This document shows, piece after piece, positions 14,857-24,857 of a stretch of 58,582 nucleotides of DNA. Numbering within the stretch: the first letter of the stretch is position 1; each line of letters opens with the position of its first letter. The position numbers and the translations under genes were made by a program. Source of the DNA: Dyella flagellata (GTDB lineage: Bacteria; Pseudomonadota; Gammaproteobacteria; Xanthomonadales; Rhodanobacteraceae); NCBI RefSeq assembly GCF_030160275.1, contig NZ_BSOA01000039.1, forward strand, positions 1-58,582. Reading direction: 5' to 3'. A model generated the notes under the pieces. It searched no databases. It had not been told where the DNA came from and worked only from the letters and a program-made list of their open reading frames with translations.

Positions 14857-16164
14857 ATGAAACGAATCCACTGGAACACTCTAAGCGAAGCCGAGCGCAA
14901 CGATGCGCTGGCACGGCCTGCCCAATCGCGTGCGGAGGAACTGCGCCATGGGGTTGAACGCATCGTTGCCGAAGTGCGTGCCAACGGCGATACGGCGCTG
15001 CGCGAACTTTCCGCCCGATATGATCGCTGTAGCTTGGACGCGATCGAAGTCAGCGAGGCGGAATTCGCGGCTGCCGAGGCCAAGCTGGCGCCGGAACTGA
15101 AAGCGGCCATCCGCGAAGCTGCTGCCCGCATCGAAGCTTTCCACCGTGTCGCCGCGCCGCAGCCGGTGGGGGTGAACACCGCCGTAGGCGTGCGCGTGGA
15201 ACGAGTTCTTCGCCCCATCAGCCGCGTCGGCTTGTATGTGCCGGCCGGTAGCGCGCCGCTACCGTCCACTGCGCTGATGCTGGGTGTGCCAGCGCGTATC
15301 GCGGGCTGCCGCGAAGTGGTTTTGTGCTCTCCGGCGCGTGCGGATGGCACTTGCGACGAAGCCGTGCTGTTTGCAGCGCGTAGTGTAGGCGTGCATCGCG
15401 TGTTCAAGCTCGGCGGCGCGCAGGCGATCGCGGCAATGGCCTATGGCACTGAAAGCGTGCCGCGTTGTGACAAGCTGTTTGGTCCGGGCAACGCTTGGGT
15501 GACCGAAGCGAAATTGCAGGTGTCCTCCGACCCCAACGGCGCGGCCATCGATATGCCGGCGGGTCCCTCCGAAGTGCTGGTGATTGCGGATGCGCAGGCC
15601 AATCCCGTGTTCGTCGCGGCAGACCTGCTGTCGCAGGCCGAGCATGGGCCGGATTCGCAAGTAGTGCTGGTCAGCCCTTCGGCCGCGCTGCTGGACAAAG
15701 TCGCTGCGGAAGTGGACCGCCAGTGCGCGCAATTGCCGCGTGGAGCGATCGCGAAACAGGCGTTGGGGCAAAGCCGGCTGATCGAAGTCGAATCGCTGGC
15801 GCAGGCGGTGGAAGTCAGCAATCGCTACGCGCCTGAGCATTTGATTCTGCAAGTGAGCGGCGCACGCGAGCTGGTTGCCAGCATCGAAAGCGCAGGCTCG
15901 GTCTTTGTGGGTGCGTGGACACCCGAATCGGTAGGCGACTACTGCAGCGGCAGCAACCATGTATTGCCCACCTACGGCTACGCGCGCAGTTACAGCGGTG
16001 TGTCGGTGGCCAGCTACCAGAAGCAGATCACCGTGCAGGAGCTGGATCCCAATGGCTTGCGTGCGATTGGTCCTTGCACGGCCACGCTGGCGGCGGCAGA
16101 ACAACTTGAAGCACATCGTCGCGCAGTTACGCTGCGCCTGGCTGCGCTGGGGACAAGCTTATGA
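14857..16164 (+). CDS. hisD: Histidinol dehydrogenase
   Basis: HisD (435 residues) oxidises L-histidinol to L-histidine in two NAD-dependent steps and needs zinc. Family segments include [57 protein letters not shown] and NRYAPEHL, containing the metal and substrate ligands Gln, His, Glu and His. It is separated from hisG by 12 bases and overlaps hisC by 4. Confidence 0.97.
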   Translation: MKRIHWNTLSEAERNDALARPAQSRAEELRHGVERIVAEVRANGDTALRELSARYDRCSLDAIEVSEAEFAAAEAKLAPELKAAIREAAARIEAFHRVAAPQPVGVNTAVGVRVERVLRPISRVGLYVPAGSAPLPSTALMLGVPARIAGCREVVLCSPARADGTCDEAVLFAARSVGVHRVFKLGGAQAIAAMAYGTESVPRCDKLFGPGNAWVTEAKLQVSSDPNGAAIDMPAGPSEVLVIADAQANPVFVAADLLSQAEHGPDSQVVLVSPSAALLDKVAAEVDRQCAQLPRGAIAKQALGQSRLIEVESLAQAVEVSNRYAPEHLILQVSGARELVASIESAGSVFVGAWTPESVGDYCSGSNHVLPTYGYARSYSGVSVASYQKQITVQELDPNGLRAIGPCTATLAAAEQLEAHRRAVTLRLAALGTSL

Positions 16165-17210
16165 GCGTGCTGGACCTGGCGCGACCGGAAATTCGCATGC
16201 TTGAGCCGTATTCCTCGGCTCGTATGGAAGCCAGTGGCGGGCAGATCATGCTCAATGCCAACGAATCGGCCTGGGAACCTGTGGGCGAGGCGAGCGCGGG
16301 TTGCAATCGCTATCCCGAGCCGCAGCCGCAGCCCTTGTTGCAGGCCTTGGCCGAACTCTATGGCGTGCAGCGTGAACAGCTGTTCGTCGGGCGCGGCAGC
16401 GATGAGGCAATCGACTTGCTGGTGCGCGCCTTTTGCCGCGCGGGCGAGGATGCCGTCGTAATCCAGCCGCCAACATTCGGCATGTATGCGGTCTGCGCGC
16501 GGATCCAGAACGCGGCCGTGATCGAAGCGCCGCTGGCGCAGGATTTCAGCCTGGACATCCCGGCTTTGCTGGGCGCGATCACGCCGGCGGTGAAGCTGGT
16601 GTTTCTGTGCACGCCGAACAATCCCAGCGGCAAGTCGATTTCGCGTGCGGCGATCGAACAGGTGGCGCAGGCTTTGGCCGGCAAAGCCATGCTCGTCGTG
16701 GACGAGGCATATATCGAGTTTTCGGATCAGCCGAGCGCGATCGAGCTGATCGGCCGCCATGAGCACCTGGTCGTGCTACGCACCCTGTCCAAGGCCTGGG
16801 CGCTGGCCGGCGCGCGGATCGGCAGCCTGATTGCCAGTCCGGAAGTCATCGCCCTGATCCGGCGGATCATGCCGCCGTATCCGCTGCCGTTGCCTTGCGT
16901 TGCGGCAGCTCAGGCAGCGTTGTCGTCAGCCGGGCAAGCCGCAGCGCGTTCCCATATCGACACTGTGCGCGAGCAGCGTGGGCTCATGTACCGTTCGCTG
17001 GCTGAGCTTCCTGGCGTGCGTGAAGTGCTGCCCTCGGATGCCAATTTTCTCGCGGTGCGCTTTGATGATGCCGGCGGGGTCTATCGGCGTTTGCTTGAGG
17101 CCGGCATCGTGGTGCGGGATGTGCGCAAGTATCCGAATCTGCGCGATGCGTTGCGCATCACCATCGGTACACCGGAGGAAAATGCGCGAGTGCTCGGGAG
17201 CATCTCTTGA
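16161..17210 (+). CDS. hisC: Histidinol-phosphate aminotransferase
   Basis: HisC (349 residues) is a PLP enzyme of fold type I that transaminates imidazole acetol phosphate. Visible are [10 protein letters not shown] near the N-terminus, [32 protein letters not shown] (PLP-binding Asp) and [15 protein letters not shown] with the Schiff-base lysine. It starts in an ATGA overlap with hisD, and its TGA overlaps the TTG start of hisB. Confidence 0.96.
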   Translation: MSVLDLARPEIRMLEPYSSARMEASGGQIMLNANESAWEPVGEASAGCNRYPEPQPQPLLQALAELYGVQREQLFVGRGSDEAIDLLVRAFCRAGEDAVVIQPPTFGMYAVCARIQNAAVIEAPLAQDFSLDIPALLGAITPAVKLVFLCTPNNPSGKSISRAAIEQVAQALAGKAMLVVDEAYIEFSDQPSAIELIGRHEHLVVLRTLSKAWALAGARIGSLIASPEVIALIRRIMPPYPLPLPCVAAAQAALSSAGQAAARSHIDTVREQRGLMYRSLAELPGVREVLPSDANFLAVRFDDAGGVYRRLLEAGIVVRDVRKYPNLRDALRITIGTPEENARVLGSIS

Positions 17211-18271
17211 ACCGCAAGATACTTTTTGTCGATCGCGACGGCTGCCTGATCGAAGAGCCGGCCGACGAGCAGATCGACAGCTACGAAAAGCTGGCCTTGT
17301 TGCCCGGCGTAATAGCGGCACTGCAACGCATCGTCGCTGCGGGCTACGAACTGGTGATGGTCACCAACCAGGACGGCCTGGGTACGGATAGCTTTCCTGA
17401 GGAGCAGTTCGACGGCCCGCATGAGCTGCTGATGCGCATCTTCGCCTCGCAGGGCGTGCGTTTCCGCGAAGTCTTGATCGATCGCAGTTTTCCGCATGAG
17501 GGCCTGGACACGCGCAAGCCCGGCATCGGCATGATGCGGGAATACCTGGCCGACGACGGTTGGACTCGTGCCGGATCGGCGATGGTGGGCGATCGCGAAA
17601 CGGATCTGCAGTTCGCCGCGAACCTGGGGGTGCGTGGCTTCCGCGTTGGACCCAAGGGTATTGGCTGGGGAGAAATCGCCCACCAATTGCTTGACCGGCC
17701 ACGCGTTGCCGAAGTGCTGCGTCACACCAAGGAAACGCGCATCAAGGTTCGGGTGGACCTGGATGCCCAGGCCGAGCCCGTCGCGCATACAGGGCTGGGC
17801 TTTTTCGATCACATGCTGGAACAGATCGGCAAGCACGGCGGGTTTGCGCTCGACCTGCGCTGCGATGGCGATACCACGGTGGATGAGCACCACACCATCG
17901 AGGATTGCGCGCTCGCGCTGGGACAGGCTCTGCGCCAGGCGCTAGGCGACAAGCGCGGCCTTGGCCGCTATGGCTTTACCTTGCCGATGGATGAGTCGCT
18001 GGCCACGGCTGCGCTGGATCTTTCGGGGCGTCCGTATTTCGTCTTCGAAGGGCAATTCCCGCGTGAACGGGTGGGTGACGTGCCCACCGAACTGGTGCCG
18101 CACTTTTTCCGCTCGTTGTGCGACACCTTGGGCGCGAACCTGCACCTCAGCGTGAAGGGCGACAACGCGCACCACATGGTGGAAGCCTGCTTCAAGGTGA
18201 CAGCGCGTGCGCTGCGCCAGGCGATGCGCCGGGAAGGCGATGAATTGCCGAGCACGAAGGGAGCGCTGTAA
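17207..18271 (+). CDS. hisB: Bifunctional histidinol phosphatase/IGP dehydratase
   Basis: HisB (354 residues) fuses two steps. Residues 1-165 form the HAD-type histidinol-phosphatase ([39 protein letters not shown]). Residues 170-354 form imidazoleglycerol-phosphate dehydratase with the metal-binding motifs [29 protein letters not shown] and [13 protein letters not shown]. The start is TTG at 17207 with GGGAG 6 bases upstream, inside the end of hisC. Bifunctional HisB is typical of gammaproteobacteria. Confidence 0.96.
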   Translation: MNRKILFVDRDGCLIEEPADEQIDSYEKLALLPGVIAALQRIVAAGYELVMVTNQDGLGTDSFPEEQFDGPHELLMRIFASQGVRFREVLIDRSFPHEGLDTRKPGIGMMREYLADDGWTRAGSAMVGDRETDLQFAANLGVRGFRVGPKGIGWGEIAHQLLDRPRVAEVLRHTKETRIKVRVDLDAQAEPVAHTGLGFFDHMLEQIGKHGGFALDLRCDGDTTVDEHHTIEDCALALGQALRQALGDKRGLGRYGFTLPMDESLATAALDLSGRPYFVFEGQFPRERVGDVPTELVPHFFRSLCDTLGANLHLSVKGDNAHHMVEACFKVTARALRQAMRREGDELPSTKGAL

Positions 18272-18861
18272 TGAGCGTGGTCCTGGTCGATGCGGGCGGC
18301 ACCAATATCGGATCGGTGCGCTATGCCTTGCAGAGGCTTGGTGTGGACGCCGCGTTGACCGCTGATGCCGAGGCCATTCGTACGGCGGATAAAGTCATTC
18401 TGCCCGGCGTTGGTGCCGCCGCGCCAGGCATGGCGCGGTTGCGCGAGTTGGGCCTGCTCGATGTGATCCGGTCCTTGACGCAACCGGTGCTTGGTGTGTG
18501 CTTAGGGATGCAGCTGTTATGCGATGAGTCCGAGGAAGGCGATACCGCATGCCTCGGCTTGATACCGGCGAGTGTGCGCAAGTTCGAAGAGGCGCCGGAA
18601 CGATGCGTGCCGCACATGGGCTGGAATCGTCTGTTACCGCTTGCCAGTCATCCTTTATTGAAGCAGCTGCAAGAGGGCGATTGGGCCTACTTCGTACACA
18701 GCTATGCGGTGCCGGTGGGAGATTACACGCTGGCGAGCAGCGACTATGGTGTGGCGTTTTCGGCGGTGATCGCGCGCGGGAATTTTCATGGCATGCAGTT
18801 TCACCCGGAGCGCTCGGCGCGGGTGGGAGCGAGGCTGTTGAAGAATTTTCTTGAGCTTTGA
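18271..18861 (+). CDS. hisH: Imidazole glycerol phosphate synthase, glutaminase
   Basis: HisH (196 residues) is the class I glutaminase that feeds ammonia to HisF. The triad is visible: nucleophile Cys in PVLGVCLGMQLL, and His and Glu in GMQFHPERS. The oxyanion strand VVLVDAGGTNIGSV starts the protein. Its ATG overlaps the hisB stop (TAATG). A 110-bp GC-rich inverted element separates it from hisA, interrupting an otherwise continuous operon. Confidence 0.96.
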   Translation: MSVVLVDAGGTNIGSVRYALQRLGVDAALTADAEAIRTADKVILPGVGAAAPGMARLRELGLLDVIRSLTQPVLGVCLGMQLLCDESEEGDTACLGLIPASVRKFEEAPERCVPHMGWNRLLPLASHPLLKQLQEGDWAYFVHSYAVPVGDYTLASSDYGVAFSAVIARGNFHGMQFHPERSARVGARLLKNFLEL

Positions 18862-18885
18862 TCCATGTGTTCGTTGCGCGATTAA

Positions 18886-18995
18886 CTCCCTCCTCTACGT
18901 GCAGTAGGGGAGGGCTGGGGTGGGGTGAAGCCCTCAACCTTGCGGCAAGCTCGTGCAACCCCACCCCAACCCTCCCCTGCTTGCAGGGGAGGGAG
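18886..18995. repeat. Long GC-rich inverted element, copy A
   Basis: Left half CTCCCTCCTCTACGTGCAGT followed by AGGGGAGGGCTGGGGTGGGG; right half CCCCACCCCAACCCTCCCCT then GCTTGCAGGGGAGGGAG. The halves are inverted copies. A near-identical element lies before truD at 47229-47356, and a shorter relative after nlpD. Here it sits inside the his operon between hisH and hisA and could lower or process the distal message. Confidence 0.8.
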
Positions 18996-19023
18996 CCAGG
19001 CAACCGGTTCCAAAGGGAGTGTT

Positions 19024-19752
19024 ATGAGCTTTGAAGTCATCCCTGCCATCGACCTGCGCGGCGGCCAAGTGGTCCGTCTGCGCCAAGGCGATTACGCCCA
19101 GGAAACCCAATATGCGTCGACACCAGGCGAATTGGCGGCGAAATACGCCCACGCCGGAGCCCGTTGGTTGCATGTCGTGGATCTTGATGGCGCACGCGCG
19201 GGCGATCTGGCCAATCTCACGGTCATCCAGGCGCTGGCCAAGGCGGGCATGCAAGTCCAGGCCGGCGGCGGAGTGCGAGCGGAGGAGGATGTGCGCCGGC
19301 TTTTCGATGGGGGAGTGAGCCGCGTAGTGGTGGGTAGCATCGCCATTCGAGAGCCGGAGCGTGTAGCGGAATGGCTGAACAAGCACGGAGCGGAGCGCTT
19401 CACCATCGCGTTGGATACACGCCGTCGCGACGATACGTGGACTTTGCCTAGTGCAGGTTGGACCGCGGATGAAACGCGCACGCTGGACGAGCTGGCGCCT
19501 TGGTACGCAGCGCATGGTGCACGTCATTTGTTATGCACGGACATCGAGCGCGACGGGATGCTGGCTGGCTTCAACCTGGAGCTTTACCGGCATCTGGCGC
19601 AGACGGTGCCGCAGTTGGCGGTGCAAGCTTCCGGCGGGGTGCGTTGCTTGGACGACATTCGCGCGGCACGTGCAGCCGGTGCGCGTGGCGTAATTCTCGG
19701 ACGCGCCCTGCTGGAAGGGCGCTTTACGCTGGAGGACGCCCTGGCATGCTGA
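19024..19752 (+). CDS. hisA: ProFAR isomerase
   Basis: HisA (242 residues) is a TIM-barrel isomerase converting ProFAR to PRFAR. It shows the half-barrel repeats with catalytic Asp residues ([29 protein letters not shown]), and phosphate-binding AGGGVR and ASGGVR. ATG 19024 follows AAGGGAG; the frame extends upstream through the repeat element, which is not coding. It overlaps hisF by 7 bases. Confidence 0.96.
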   Translation: MSFEVIPAIDLRGGQVVRLRQGDYAQETQYASTPGELAAKYAHAGARWLHVVDLDGARAGDLANLTVIQALAKAGMQVQAGGGVRAEEDVRRLFDGGVSRVVVGSIAIREPERVAEWLNKHGAERFTIALDTRRRDDTWTLPSAGWTADETRTLDELAPWYAAHGARHLLCTDIERDGMLAGFNLELYRHLAQTVPQLAVQASGGVRCLDDIRAARAAGARGVILGRALLEGRFTLEDALAC

Positions 19753-20537
19753 GCCGACGCATCATTCCCTGCCTGGACGTGCGTGACGGCAAGGTCGTCA
19801 AGGGCGTGCGTTTTCGCGATCACGTAGTGATGGGCGAAATTGTCGACCTGGCCTTGCGCTATCGCGACGAAGGTGCGGACGAACTGGTGTTCTACGACAT
19901 CACCGCCAGCCCGGAAGGGCGCAGCGTGGACCGCGGCTGGGTGGAACGCGTGGCGCGCGAGATCGATATTCCGTTCTGCGTGGCGGGCGGCATCCGCTCG
20001 GTGACGGACGCGCGCGAAGTGCTGCATGCGGGGGCGGACAAGGTGTCGATCAACTCGCCGGCCCTGGAGCGGCCCGATTTGATCGATGAACTTGCCGCCG
20101 CTTTCGGTGTGCAATGCGTGGTGGTCGGGATCGATTCCATGCGCGACGCCGATGGCGAGTGGCGCGTGCGCCAGTACACCGGCGATCCCTCCAAGACCCG
20201 TTCGCTGGCGAGGCGTACGCTGGATTGGATGACCGAGGCACAGCGCCGTGGCGCAGGCGAAATCGTACTCAACTGCATGGATACGGATGGCGTGCGCCAG
20301 GGCTACGATCTGCTGCAACTGACGGCGGCGCGCAAGCTATGTTCTGTCCCGTTGATCGCCTCGGGCGGGGCCGGGACCATGGCGCATTTTCGCGACGCGT
20401 TCACGCAGGCTCGTGTTGATGGTGCCTTGGCGGCCAGTGTTTTCCACAGTGGCGCCATTGCGGTACCCGACCTGAAGCGCTACCTGCAGCAGGCAGGCGT
20501 AGTGATTCGCCTGCAGGAGACAGCCGGCCATGAATGA
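19746..20537 (+). CDS. hisF: Imidazole glycerol phosphate synthase, cyclase
   Basis: HisF (263 residues) is the TIM-barrel partner of HisH that forms IGP and AICAR. The start [20 protein letters not shown] matches the family N-terminus with the first catalytic Asp. [33 protein letters not shown] (second catalytic Asp) and ASGGAG follow. It begins inside the end of hisA and overlaps hisIE by 8 bases. Confidence 0.96.
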   Translation: MLSRRIIPCLDVRDGKVVKGVRFRDHVVMGEIVDLALRYRDEGADELVFYDITASPEGRSVDRGWVERVAREIDIPFCVAGGIRSVTDAREVLHAGADKVSINSPALERPDLIDELAAAFGVQCVVVGIDSMRDADGEWRVRQYTGDPSKTRSLARRTLDWMTEAQRRGAGEIVLNCMDTDGVRQGYDLLQLTAARKLCSVPLIASGGAGTMAHFRDAFTQARVDGALAASVFHSGAIAVPDLKRYLQQAGVVIRLQETAGHE

Positions 20538-21162
20538 AACCGTGAGCAACTTCGATACGCTCGATCTCAATCAGATCGACTGGAAGAAAACAGAAGGGCT
20601 GGTGCCCGCCATTGTGCAGCATTGGCTTTCCGGTGAAGTGCTGATGCTGGGCTACATGGACCACCAGGCGCTCACTTTGACGCAGACCAGCAGCATCGTC
20701 ACGTTCTACAGCCGCAGCAAGCAGCGCCTGTGGACCAAGGGGGAAAGCTCGGGCAACGTGTTGCACTTGAAGTCGATCCGCGTCGATTGCGATGGCGATA
20801 CCTTGCTGGTGCTCGCCGATCCGCACGGGCCGACCTGCCACCTTGGCACCCGCAGCTGTTTCGGCAACGAAGTGCGGCCGCCGCTGGGCTTTCTGGCCCA
20901 GCTGGATGCGCTGGTGGCCAGCCGCAAAAGCGAGTTGCCCGAAGGCAGCTACACCACCAAGCTGTTCCACGGCGGAACACGGCGGATTGCCCAGAAGGTG
21001 GGCGAAGAAGGCGTGGAGACCGCGCTTGCCGCCGTGGCGCAAGGTGATGACGAACTGTTGGGTGAGGCGGCGGATCTGGTGTTTCATCTCACCGTGTTGC
21101 TGCGTGCGCGGGGATATGGGTTGGCGGATGTGGCGCAGGTGCTGGTGGAGCGGCACGGGTAG
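20530..21162 (+). CDS. hisIE: Phosphoribosyl-AMP cyclohydrolase/ATP pyrophosphatase
   Basis: This 210-residue fusion carries out steps 2 and 3 of the pathway. The HisI part (about 1-115) has [30 protein letters not shown] and the zinc-ligand region [10 protein letters not shown] and [12 protein letters not shown]. The HisE part (about 120-210) has [31 protein letters not shown] and [10 protein letters not shown]. It ends the operon; a REP pair follows after 6 bases. Confidence 0.96.
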   Translation: MNETVSNFDTLDLNQIDWKKTEGLVPAIVQHWLSGEVLMLGYMDHQALTLTQTSSIVTFYSRSKQRLWTKGESSGNVLHLKSIRVDCDGDTLLVLADPHGPTCHLGTRSCFGNEVRPPLGFLAQLDALVASRKSELPEGSYTTKLFHGGTRRIAQKVGEEGVETALAAVAQGDDELLGEAADLVFHLTVLLRARGYGLADVAQVLVERHG

Positions 21163-21168
21163 CGTTGC

Positions 21169-21242
21169 GTAGGCTGGGATGACAATCCCAGCTTTGGCAA
21201 GTATGCATGCATGGTAATGCTGGGATTGTCATCCCAGCCTAC
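21169..21242. repeat. GTAG-type REP pair (REP 2)
   Basis: Inverted units at 21169-21192 and 21219-21242 between the converging hisIE and C13 peptidase genes. The TAG in the right unit (minus strand) is the stop codon of the peptidase gene. Confidence 0.85.
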
Positions 21243-22240
21243 TGCGAGGACGGAGGAGGATTGAATCGCACGGCCGGTCCTGGCCTCACTTCCTTGCGCC
21301 ACGTAGCCAGCTGCTGCGTGATGCCAGTACCGATGTCGATCTGCGGCTCCGACGGGGTGAGCTTGTCTTGTTGCTCCCAATCGGAAATATCGCGCTTGGC
21401 AAGCTGGAAGGCGTCGACAAAGTTGTCGGTCTTGTTCATGGCATCCACCAGCCAGGCTTTGCCGAAATAGGTGATGTCCGAATCGCTGCCACAACCGAAC
21501 GAACTGCGATCCGTGCGCGCAGCCGTCAGCACCAGCGTGCCGGGGCCACGCAGTTCGGGTACGAAGCCGCCGGAGTAGCAGGCGTTCACCACCACCACTT
21601 TCCACTTGAACGGGCGTTTTTTCAGGATGCCGGCGAGGTCCGGTGCGCCAATCTGGTCCAACGGCAGCGGGTCCATGTCGACCAGCAGGTTGTGGTCTTC
21701 ATCGCCGTGGGAAGTCATGTACAGCACCAGGATGTCCTGCTCCGGCTTCATCACGGTGCTGAGCTGATCAAGTGCAGCTTCGAGGTTGCTCCAGCTGGCC
21801 AGCGGGTGCGACTGCAAGGTCCCGGGATTGTTTTCCAGCACCAGCGCGTGCGCAGTAGGGCCGAAGCGCCGGGTGAACAGCTGAGCGGCGTATTCGGCTT
21901 CGTTGCGAAACACGTCTTCGCCGCCATCGCCGGCGAAGGCGACCAGGTACAGATTGGTCTTGTCCGGTATGCGTGGCGACAGTTTGGACACCGCCTGGCT
22001 CAGCAGGGCCGGTTGGGAGTAGATCACTTGCTCGGGGGAGGGGCCCTGGCTCGGCCAATTGTCGCCGTTGTCGTTGTCTTCCGTATCACTGGTGGACGCG
22101 GAAGGCGCCGGGGCCGAGCTGCTGGCTGCCACGCTCGGTGCTGCATGCTCCGGTGGTGGCCGGTGTCCGATCACCACCAGCATTACCAGTACGCCGGCGG
22201 CGAAGGAGAGCAGGGCGGTCAGTACGGTGCGCATGCGCAT
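21239..22240 (-). CDS. C13 (legumain-like) family cysteine peptidase, exported
   Basis: The 333-residue product has an N-terminal membrane anchor or signal (LTALLSFAAGVLVMLVVIG), a Ser/Ala/Pro linker to about residue 60, and a caspase-fold catalytic domain. The catalytic His is in LYMTSHGDEDHNL and the catalytic Cys in VVVNACYSGGFVPEL. This pair is characteristic of bacterial C13 peptidases related to legumain and GPI transamidase. It would act in the periplasm; its substrate is unknown. It lies beside mtnC (10-base gap downstream of that gene), possibly cotranscribed. Confidence 0.85.
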   Translation of the reverse strand: MRMRTVLTALLSFAAGVLVMLVVIGHRPPPEHAAPSVAASSSAPAPSASTSDTEDNDNGDNWPSQGPSPEQVIYSQPALLSQAVSKLSPRIPDKTNLYLVAFAGDGGEDVFRNEAEYAAQLFTRRFGPTAHALVLENNPGTLQSHPLASWSNLEAALDQLSTVMKPEQDILVLYMTSHGDEDHNLLVDMDPLPLDQIGAPDLAGILKKRPFKWKVVVVNACYSGGFVPELRGPGTLVLTAARTDRSSFGCGSDSDITYFGKAWLVDAMNKTDNFVDAFQLAKRDISDWEQQDKLTPSEPQIDIGTGITQQLATWRKEVRPGPAVRFNPPPSSQ

Positions 22241-22250
22241 GGCTGTCGCC

Positions 22251-22937
22251 TCAGGGCTGGATGGCGTCGAAGCTGGTGTAGGCCGGGTGTTTGGGCTGGG
22301 GCGGAAGCTCCAGCGGCGGCCGCAGCAGCCAGCCGGTTTGCAGGCCGGCGGCGCGGGCTGCGTCCAGTTCCTGCTCCACGTCGGACAGGAACAGCACGTG
22401 CTCGGGCCGCTCGCCGATCGCCTCCACGATACGCTGGTAGGAGACCTGTTCGCGCTTGGGACCGGTTTCGGTATCGAAGTAGCCTGCGAACAGCGGGGTA
22501 AGGTCGCCGGACTCGGTGTGGCGGAACAGCAGTTTCTGGGCCTGTACGGAGCCCGACGAATACACGTACAAGTGCAAGCCCTCGCCGCGCCATGCGTGCA
22601 GGCGCGCGGAGACTTCCGGGTACATGTGCGAGCGGTATTCGCCGGTCTCGTAGCCTTCTTGCCAGATCATGCCCTGCAAGGCCTTGAGGGCGGTGGATTT
22701 GCGGTCTTCGTCGATCCAGCGCAGCAGCAGCTCGATGATTTCCTGGCGGCTCGCTTCGATGATCCCGGCCTCCTTGGCCGCTTCGTGCAGCCAGTGTTGC
22801 ACTTCAGGCCGGTCGCCATGCGTCTCCACGTAGGCCGGCAGACGCTTGCGCGCATACGGGAACAGCACGTCCTTGACGAAACTGATCGAGCTGGTGGTTC
22901 CTTCGATGTCGGTGACGATGGCGCGGATGACGGTCAT
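22251..22937 (-). CDS. mtnC: Enolase-phosphatase E1
   Basis: MtnC (228 residues) is a HAD enzyme that enolises and dephosphorylates 2,3-diketo-5-methylthiopentyl-1-phosphate in methionine salvage. Clear signatures: AIVTDIEGTTSSISFVKDVL (nucleophile Asp and cap entry), YVYSSGSVQAQKLLF, and LFLSDVEQELDAA (acidic motif). ATG 22937 fits the family N-terminus; a TTG start at 22952 is possible. A REP pair separates it from mtnD, but the three mtn genes run in the same direction. Confidence 0.95.
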   Translation of the reverse strand: MTVIRAIVTDIEGTTSSISFVKDVLFPYARKRLPAYVETHGDRPEVQHWLHEAAKEAGIIEASRQEIIELLLRWIDEDRKSTALKALQGMIWQEGYETGEYRSHMYPEVSARLHAWRGEGLHLYVYSSGSVQAQKLLFRHTESGDLTPLFAGYFDTETGPKREQVSYQRIVEAIGERPEHVLFLSDVEQELDAARAAGLQTGWLLRPPLELPPQPKHPAYTSFDAIQP

Positions 22938-23004
22938 GGCAGCGGGGAGCAAGAGGGGCTCCCAAGCTTAGCGTGCGCTTGCGCGGGTGCAAGCGGCTGA
23001 TTTC

Positions 23005-23069
23005 CTAGGCTGCGATGGAGGTCCCAGCATCGTCATCGGCGCGAAAGCTGGGATTTCATCCCAGCCTAC
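23005..23069. repeat. GTAG-type REP pair, left half degenerate (REP 3)
   Basis: The right unit (23047-23069) is canonical; the left unit (23005-23028) has several substitutions (CTAGGCTGCGATGGAGGTCC). It lies between mtnD and mtnC, and the TAG of the right unit is the mtnD stop codon. Confidence 0.75.
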
Positions 23070-23623
23070 GCCACGGTCAGTGGCCGCATCCGTGGGAATT
23101 GCTGGGCGATATCGGAACCGGTGAAGTTGGCCACCCAGCCGTCCTTGTTGGTGAACAGGCGAATCGCCACGAAATAGGGGGCCTCGCTCATGTCGAACCA
23201 GTGCCGGGTGCCGTCCGGTACGCCGATCAGGTCGCCCTGTTCACACAGGACGTCATAAACCTTGCCGTCGATGTGCAAGGTGAACTGGCCCGCGCCGGCG
23301 ACGAAGAACCGCACCTCGTCCTCGCTGTGGGTGTGCTCGCTCAAGAATTTCTGGCGCAGCGCGGCGCGATCGGGGTGGTCCGGCTTCAGGCTGATCACGT
23401 CGACCGCCTGGTACCCCTCTTCGCGCATCAGGCGATCGATGTCGGCGCGGTAGGCGGCGATCACTTCTTCCTGACTGGCGCCGGGGGTGACCGGCTGGCT
23501 GGCTTCCCATTGCTCGAAGCGTACGCCGACCTTGCCCAGCTCACTGGCGATGCCGGCGTGATCCTCGTGCACCGAGAGTGGGTTGTGCGGCTGCTGTTCG
23601 TCGAAAATGCGCAGGCGGCTCAT
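23066..23623 (-). CDS. mtnD: Acireductone dioxygenase
   Basis: MtnD (185 residues) is a cupin that oxidises acireductone to the ketoacid of methionine and formate (Fe form). Metal ligands are visible in [13 protein letters not shown] (His, His, Glu) and GTRHWFDM (His). It starts in an ATGA overlap with mtnB, and its TAG stop lies in the adjoining REP element. The product of MtnC is its substrate. Confidence 0.95.
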   Translation of the reverse strand: MSRLRIFDEQQPHNPLSVHEDHAGIASELGKVGVRFEQWEASQPVTPGASQEEVIAAYRADIDRLMREEGYQAVDVISLKPDHPDRAALRQKFLSEHTHSEDEVRFFVAGAGQFTLHIDGKVYDVLCEQGDLIGVPDGTRHWFDMSEAPYFVAIRLFTNKDGWVANFTGSDIAQQFPRMRPLTVA

Positions 23624-24267
23624 GCGTTCAGTCTCTTAAGATCGAGTTCGCAGCCGAGCAGGAATTCCAGCGCCTCCAGGTGGCGGCGCGCTTCGGCCAT
23701 GTCATGACCCCAGGTATAGATGCCGTGGCCGTTGATCAAGTAGGCGTGCAGCGGTTTGCCCGATTCGATCCAGGCATCCACTTGCGCCACCAGTTCGGGC
23801 ATGTGCTGGGTGTTGGGAAAGACAGGAATGTCCAGCACGCTTTCATGGGTGGTGTGGCCGCGTATCGCCTTTTGCAGTTCCCAGCCTTGCAGCCGGATGA
23901 TGCCGTCGGCGGCGAACAGGCGCGAGGCCACGCTTTGCGTGCGCGAATGCGTGTGCAGTACCACGTTCACTTCGGGCCAGCGGCGATACACCTGCGTGTG
24001 CAACTCGGTTTCCGCGCTGGGGCGTGAGCCGGTGCCGACGGCCTTGCCGTGCATGTCCACCAGCATGATGTCATCGCGCCCAAGCTTGCCCTTGTCGCGC
24101 CCGGAGATTGTTATTGCGGCGTGATCGTTGTCCACGCGCATCGAAAAGTTGCTGCTGGTGGCGGGCGTCCAACCCTGCTGCGCCAGTTCGCGCGCAGCGT
24201 CGGCGATCGCGTCCGCGCGCTCGTAGAACAGTGCAGCGGGAATGGAGGCGGGCAGGTCTTGGCTCAT
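23620..24267 (-). CDS. mtnB: Methylthioribulose-1-phosphate dehydratase
   Basis: MtnB (215 residues) is a class II aldolase-fold zinc enzyme. Visible are [22 protein letters not shown] (catalytic Glu region), [11 protein letters not shown] (zinc His pair) and [13 protein letters not shown]. It is the first gene of mtnB-mtnD-mtnC. The upstream enzymes MtnA and MtnK or MtnP are not in the window and must be elsewhere for a full pathway. Confidence 0.95.
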   Translation of the reverse strand: MSQDLPASIPAALFYERADAIADAARELAQQGWTPATSSNFSMRVDNDHAAITISGRDKGKLGRDDIMLVDMHGKAVGTGSRPSAETELHTQVYRRWPEVNVVLHTHSRTQSVASRLFAADGIIRLQGWELQKAIRGHTTHESVLDIPVFPNTQHMPELVAQVDAWIESGKPLHAYLINGHGIYTWGHDMAEARRHLEALEFLLGCELDLKRLNA

Positions 24268-24424
24268 GGCAAATGGACGTCCAAATGGAAGGCGACTATA
24301 GCACGGCAGGAAAAGTGCTAAATGCGAGTTATTCGCGAAAGGGCCCCGGTGTGTCGCATGGCGTTAGGATGCGGGGAGCGTCGCCGCAGTCCCCGCGGCG
24401 GACTTTCGTGCCATGAGGGTAGAT

Positions 24425-24757
24425 ATGTCAGGACAAGAAGATATCGCGTCACGCCGTCGTTTCCTCAAGCTTGCCGCCGGCACCGCCGCCGCGGCAGCAC
24501 TGGTCAGCGGGTTGCCGCGCGTCGCACGCGCGGATGATCTGCCGCATGTTTCCGATGCGGATCCTACGGCCAAGGCGCTGGGTTACGTCGAAGATGCCAG
24601 CAAGACCACCGATGCCAAGCACAAGCCTGGCGATAGCTGCGCTAATTGCCAGTTTTACACCGCTGCCGCATCGGGTTACGGGCCATGCCAATTGTTCCCA
24701 GGCAAAGCAGTGTCGGCGAAGGGCTGGTGCATCTCGCATACCGCCAAGCAAGCTTGA
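24425..24757 (+). CDS. High-potential iron-sulfur protein (HiPIP)
   Basis: A 110-residue precursor of a periplasmic 4Fe-4S electron carrier. It begins with a twin-arginine signal (SRRRFLKLAAGTAAAAALVSG, cleaved near ARA-DD). The mature part has the four cluster cysteines in SCANCQFY, YGPCQLF and AKGWCISH. HiPIPs can donate electrons to membrane oxidases; a partner is not obvious here. Start ATG 24425 follows GAGGG at a 5-base gap; ATG 24413 is upstream in frame but poorly placed. Confidence 0.92.
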   Translation: MSGQEDIASRRRFLKLAAGTAAAAALVSGLPRVARADDLPHVSDADPTAKALGYVEDASKTTDAKHKPGDSCANCQFYTAAASGYGPCQLFPGKAVSAKGWCISHTAKQA

Positions 24758-24779
24758 AGCTCGTTTGAGCCAAACAAAG

Positions 24780-24804
24780 GCCGGCCTCGCGCCGGCTTTT
24801 TTTG
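24780..24804 (+). terminator. Rho-independent terminator after HiPIP gene
   Basis: Stem GCCGGC / GCCGGC with a 5-base loop is followed by seven T, 22 bases after the HiPIP stop. Confidence 0.8.
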
Positions 24805-24828
24805 TGGAAGTGTTAGGCACACATAAAA

Positions 24829-24853
24829 AAACGCCTGTACGAGACAGGCGTTT
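24829..24853. terminator. Second hairpin, bidirectional terminator-like
   Basis: AAACGCCTGT / ACAGGCGTTT form a 10-bp stem with a 5-base loop, preceded by further A and followed by TTTGT. It could stop transcription on either strand between the converging HiPIP and permease genes. Confidence 0.6.
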
Positions 24854-24857
24854 GTAA

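Noticed and set aside
18925-19023. N-terminal extension of hisA
   Set aside because: It translates the inverted repeat element; family HisA begins at [11 protein letters not shown] with AAGGGAG upstream.
21368-23000. Long plus-strand frames opposite the C13 peptidase and mtnC
   Set aside because: They lack domains, and the minus strand has intact catalytic motifs.
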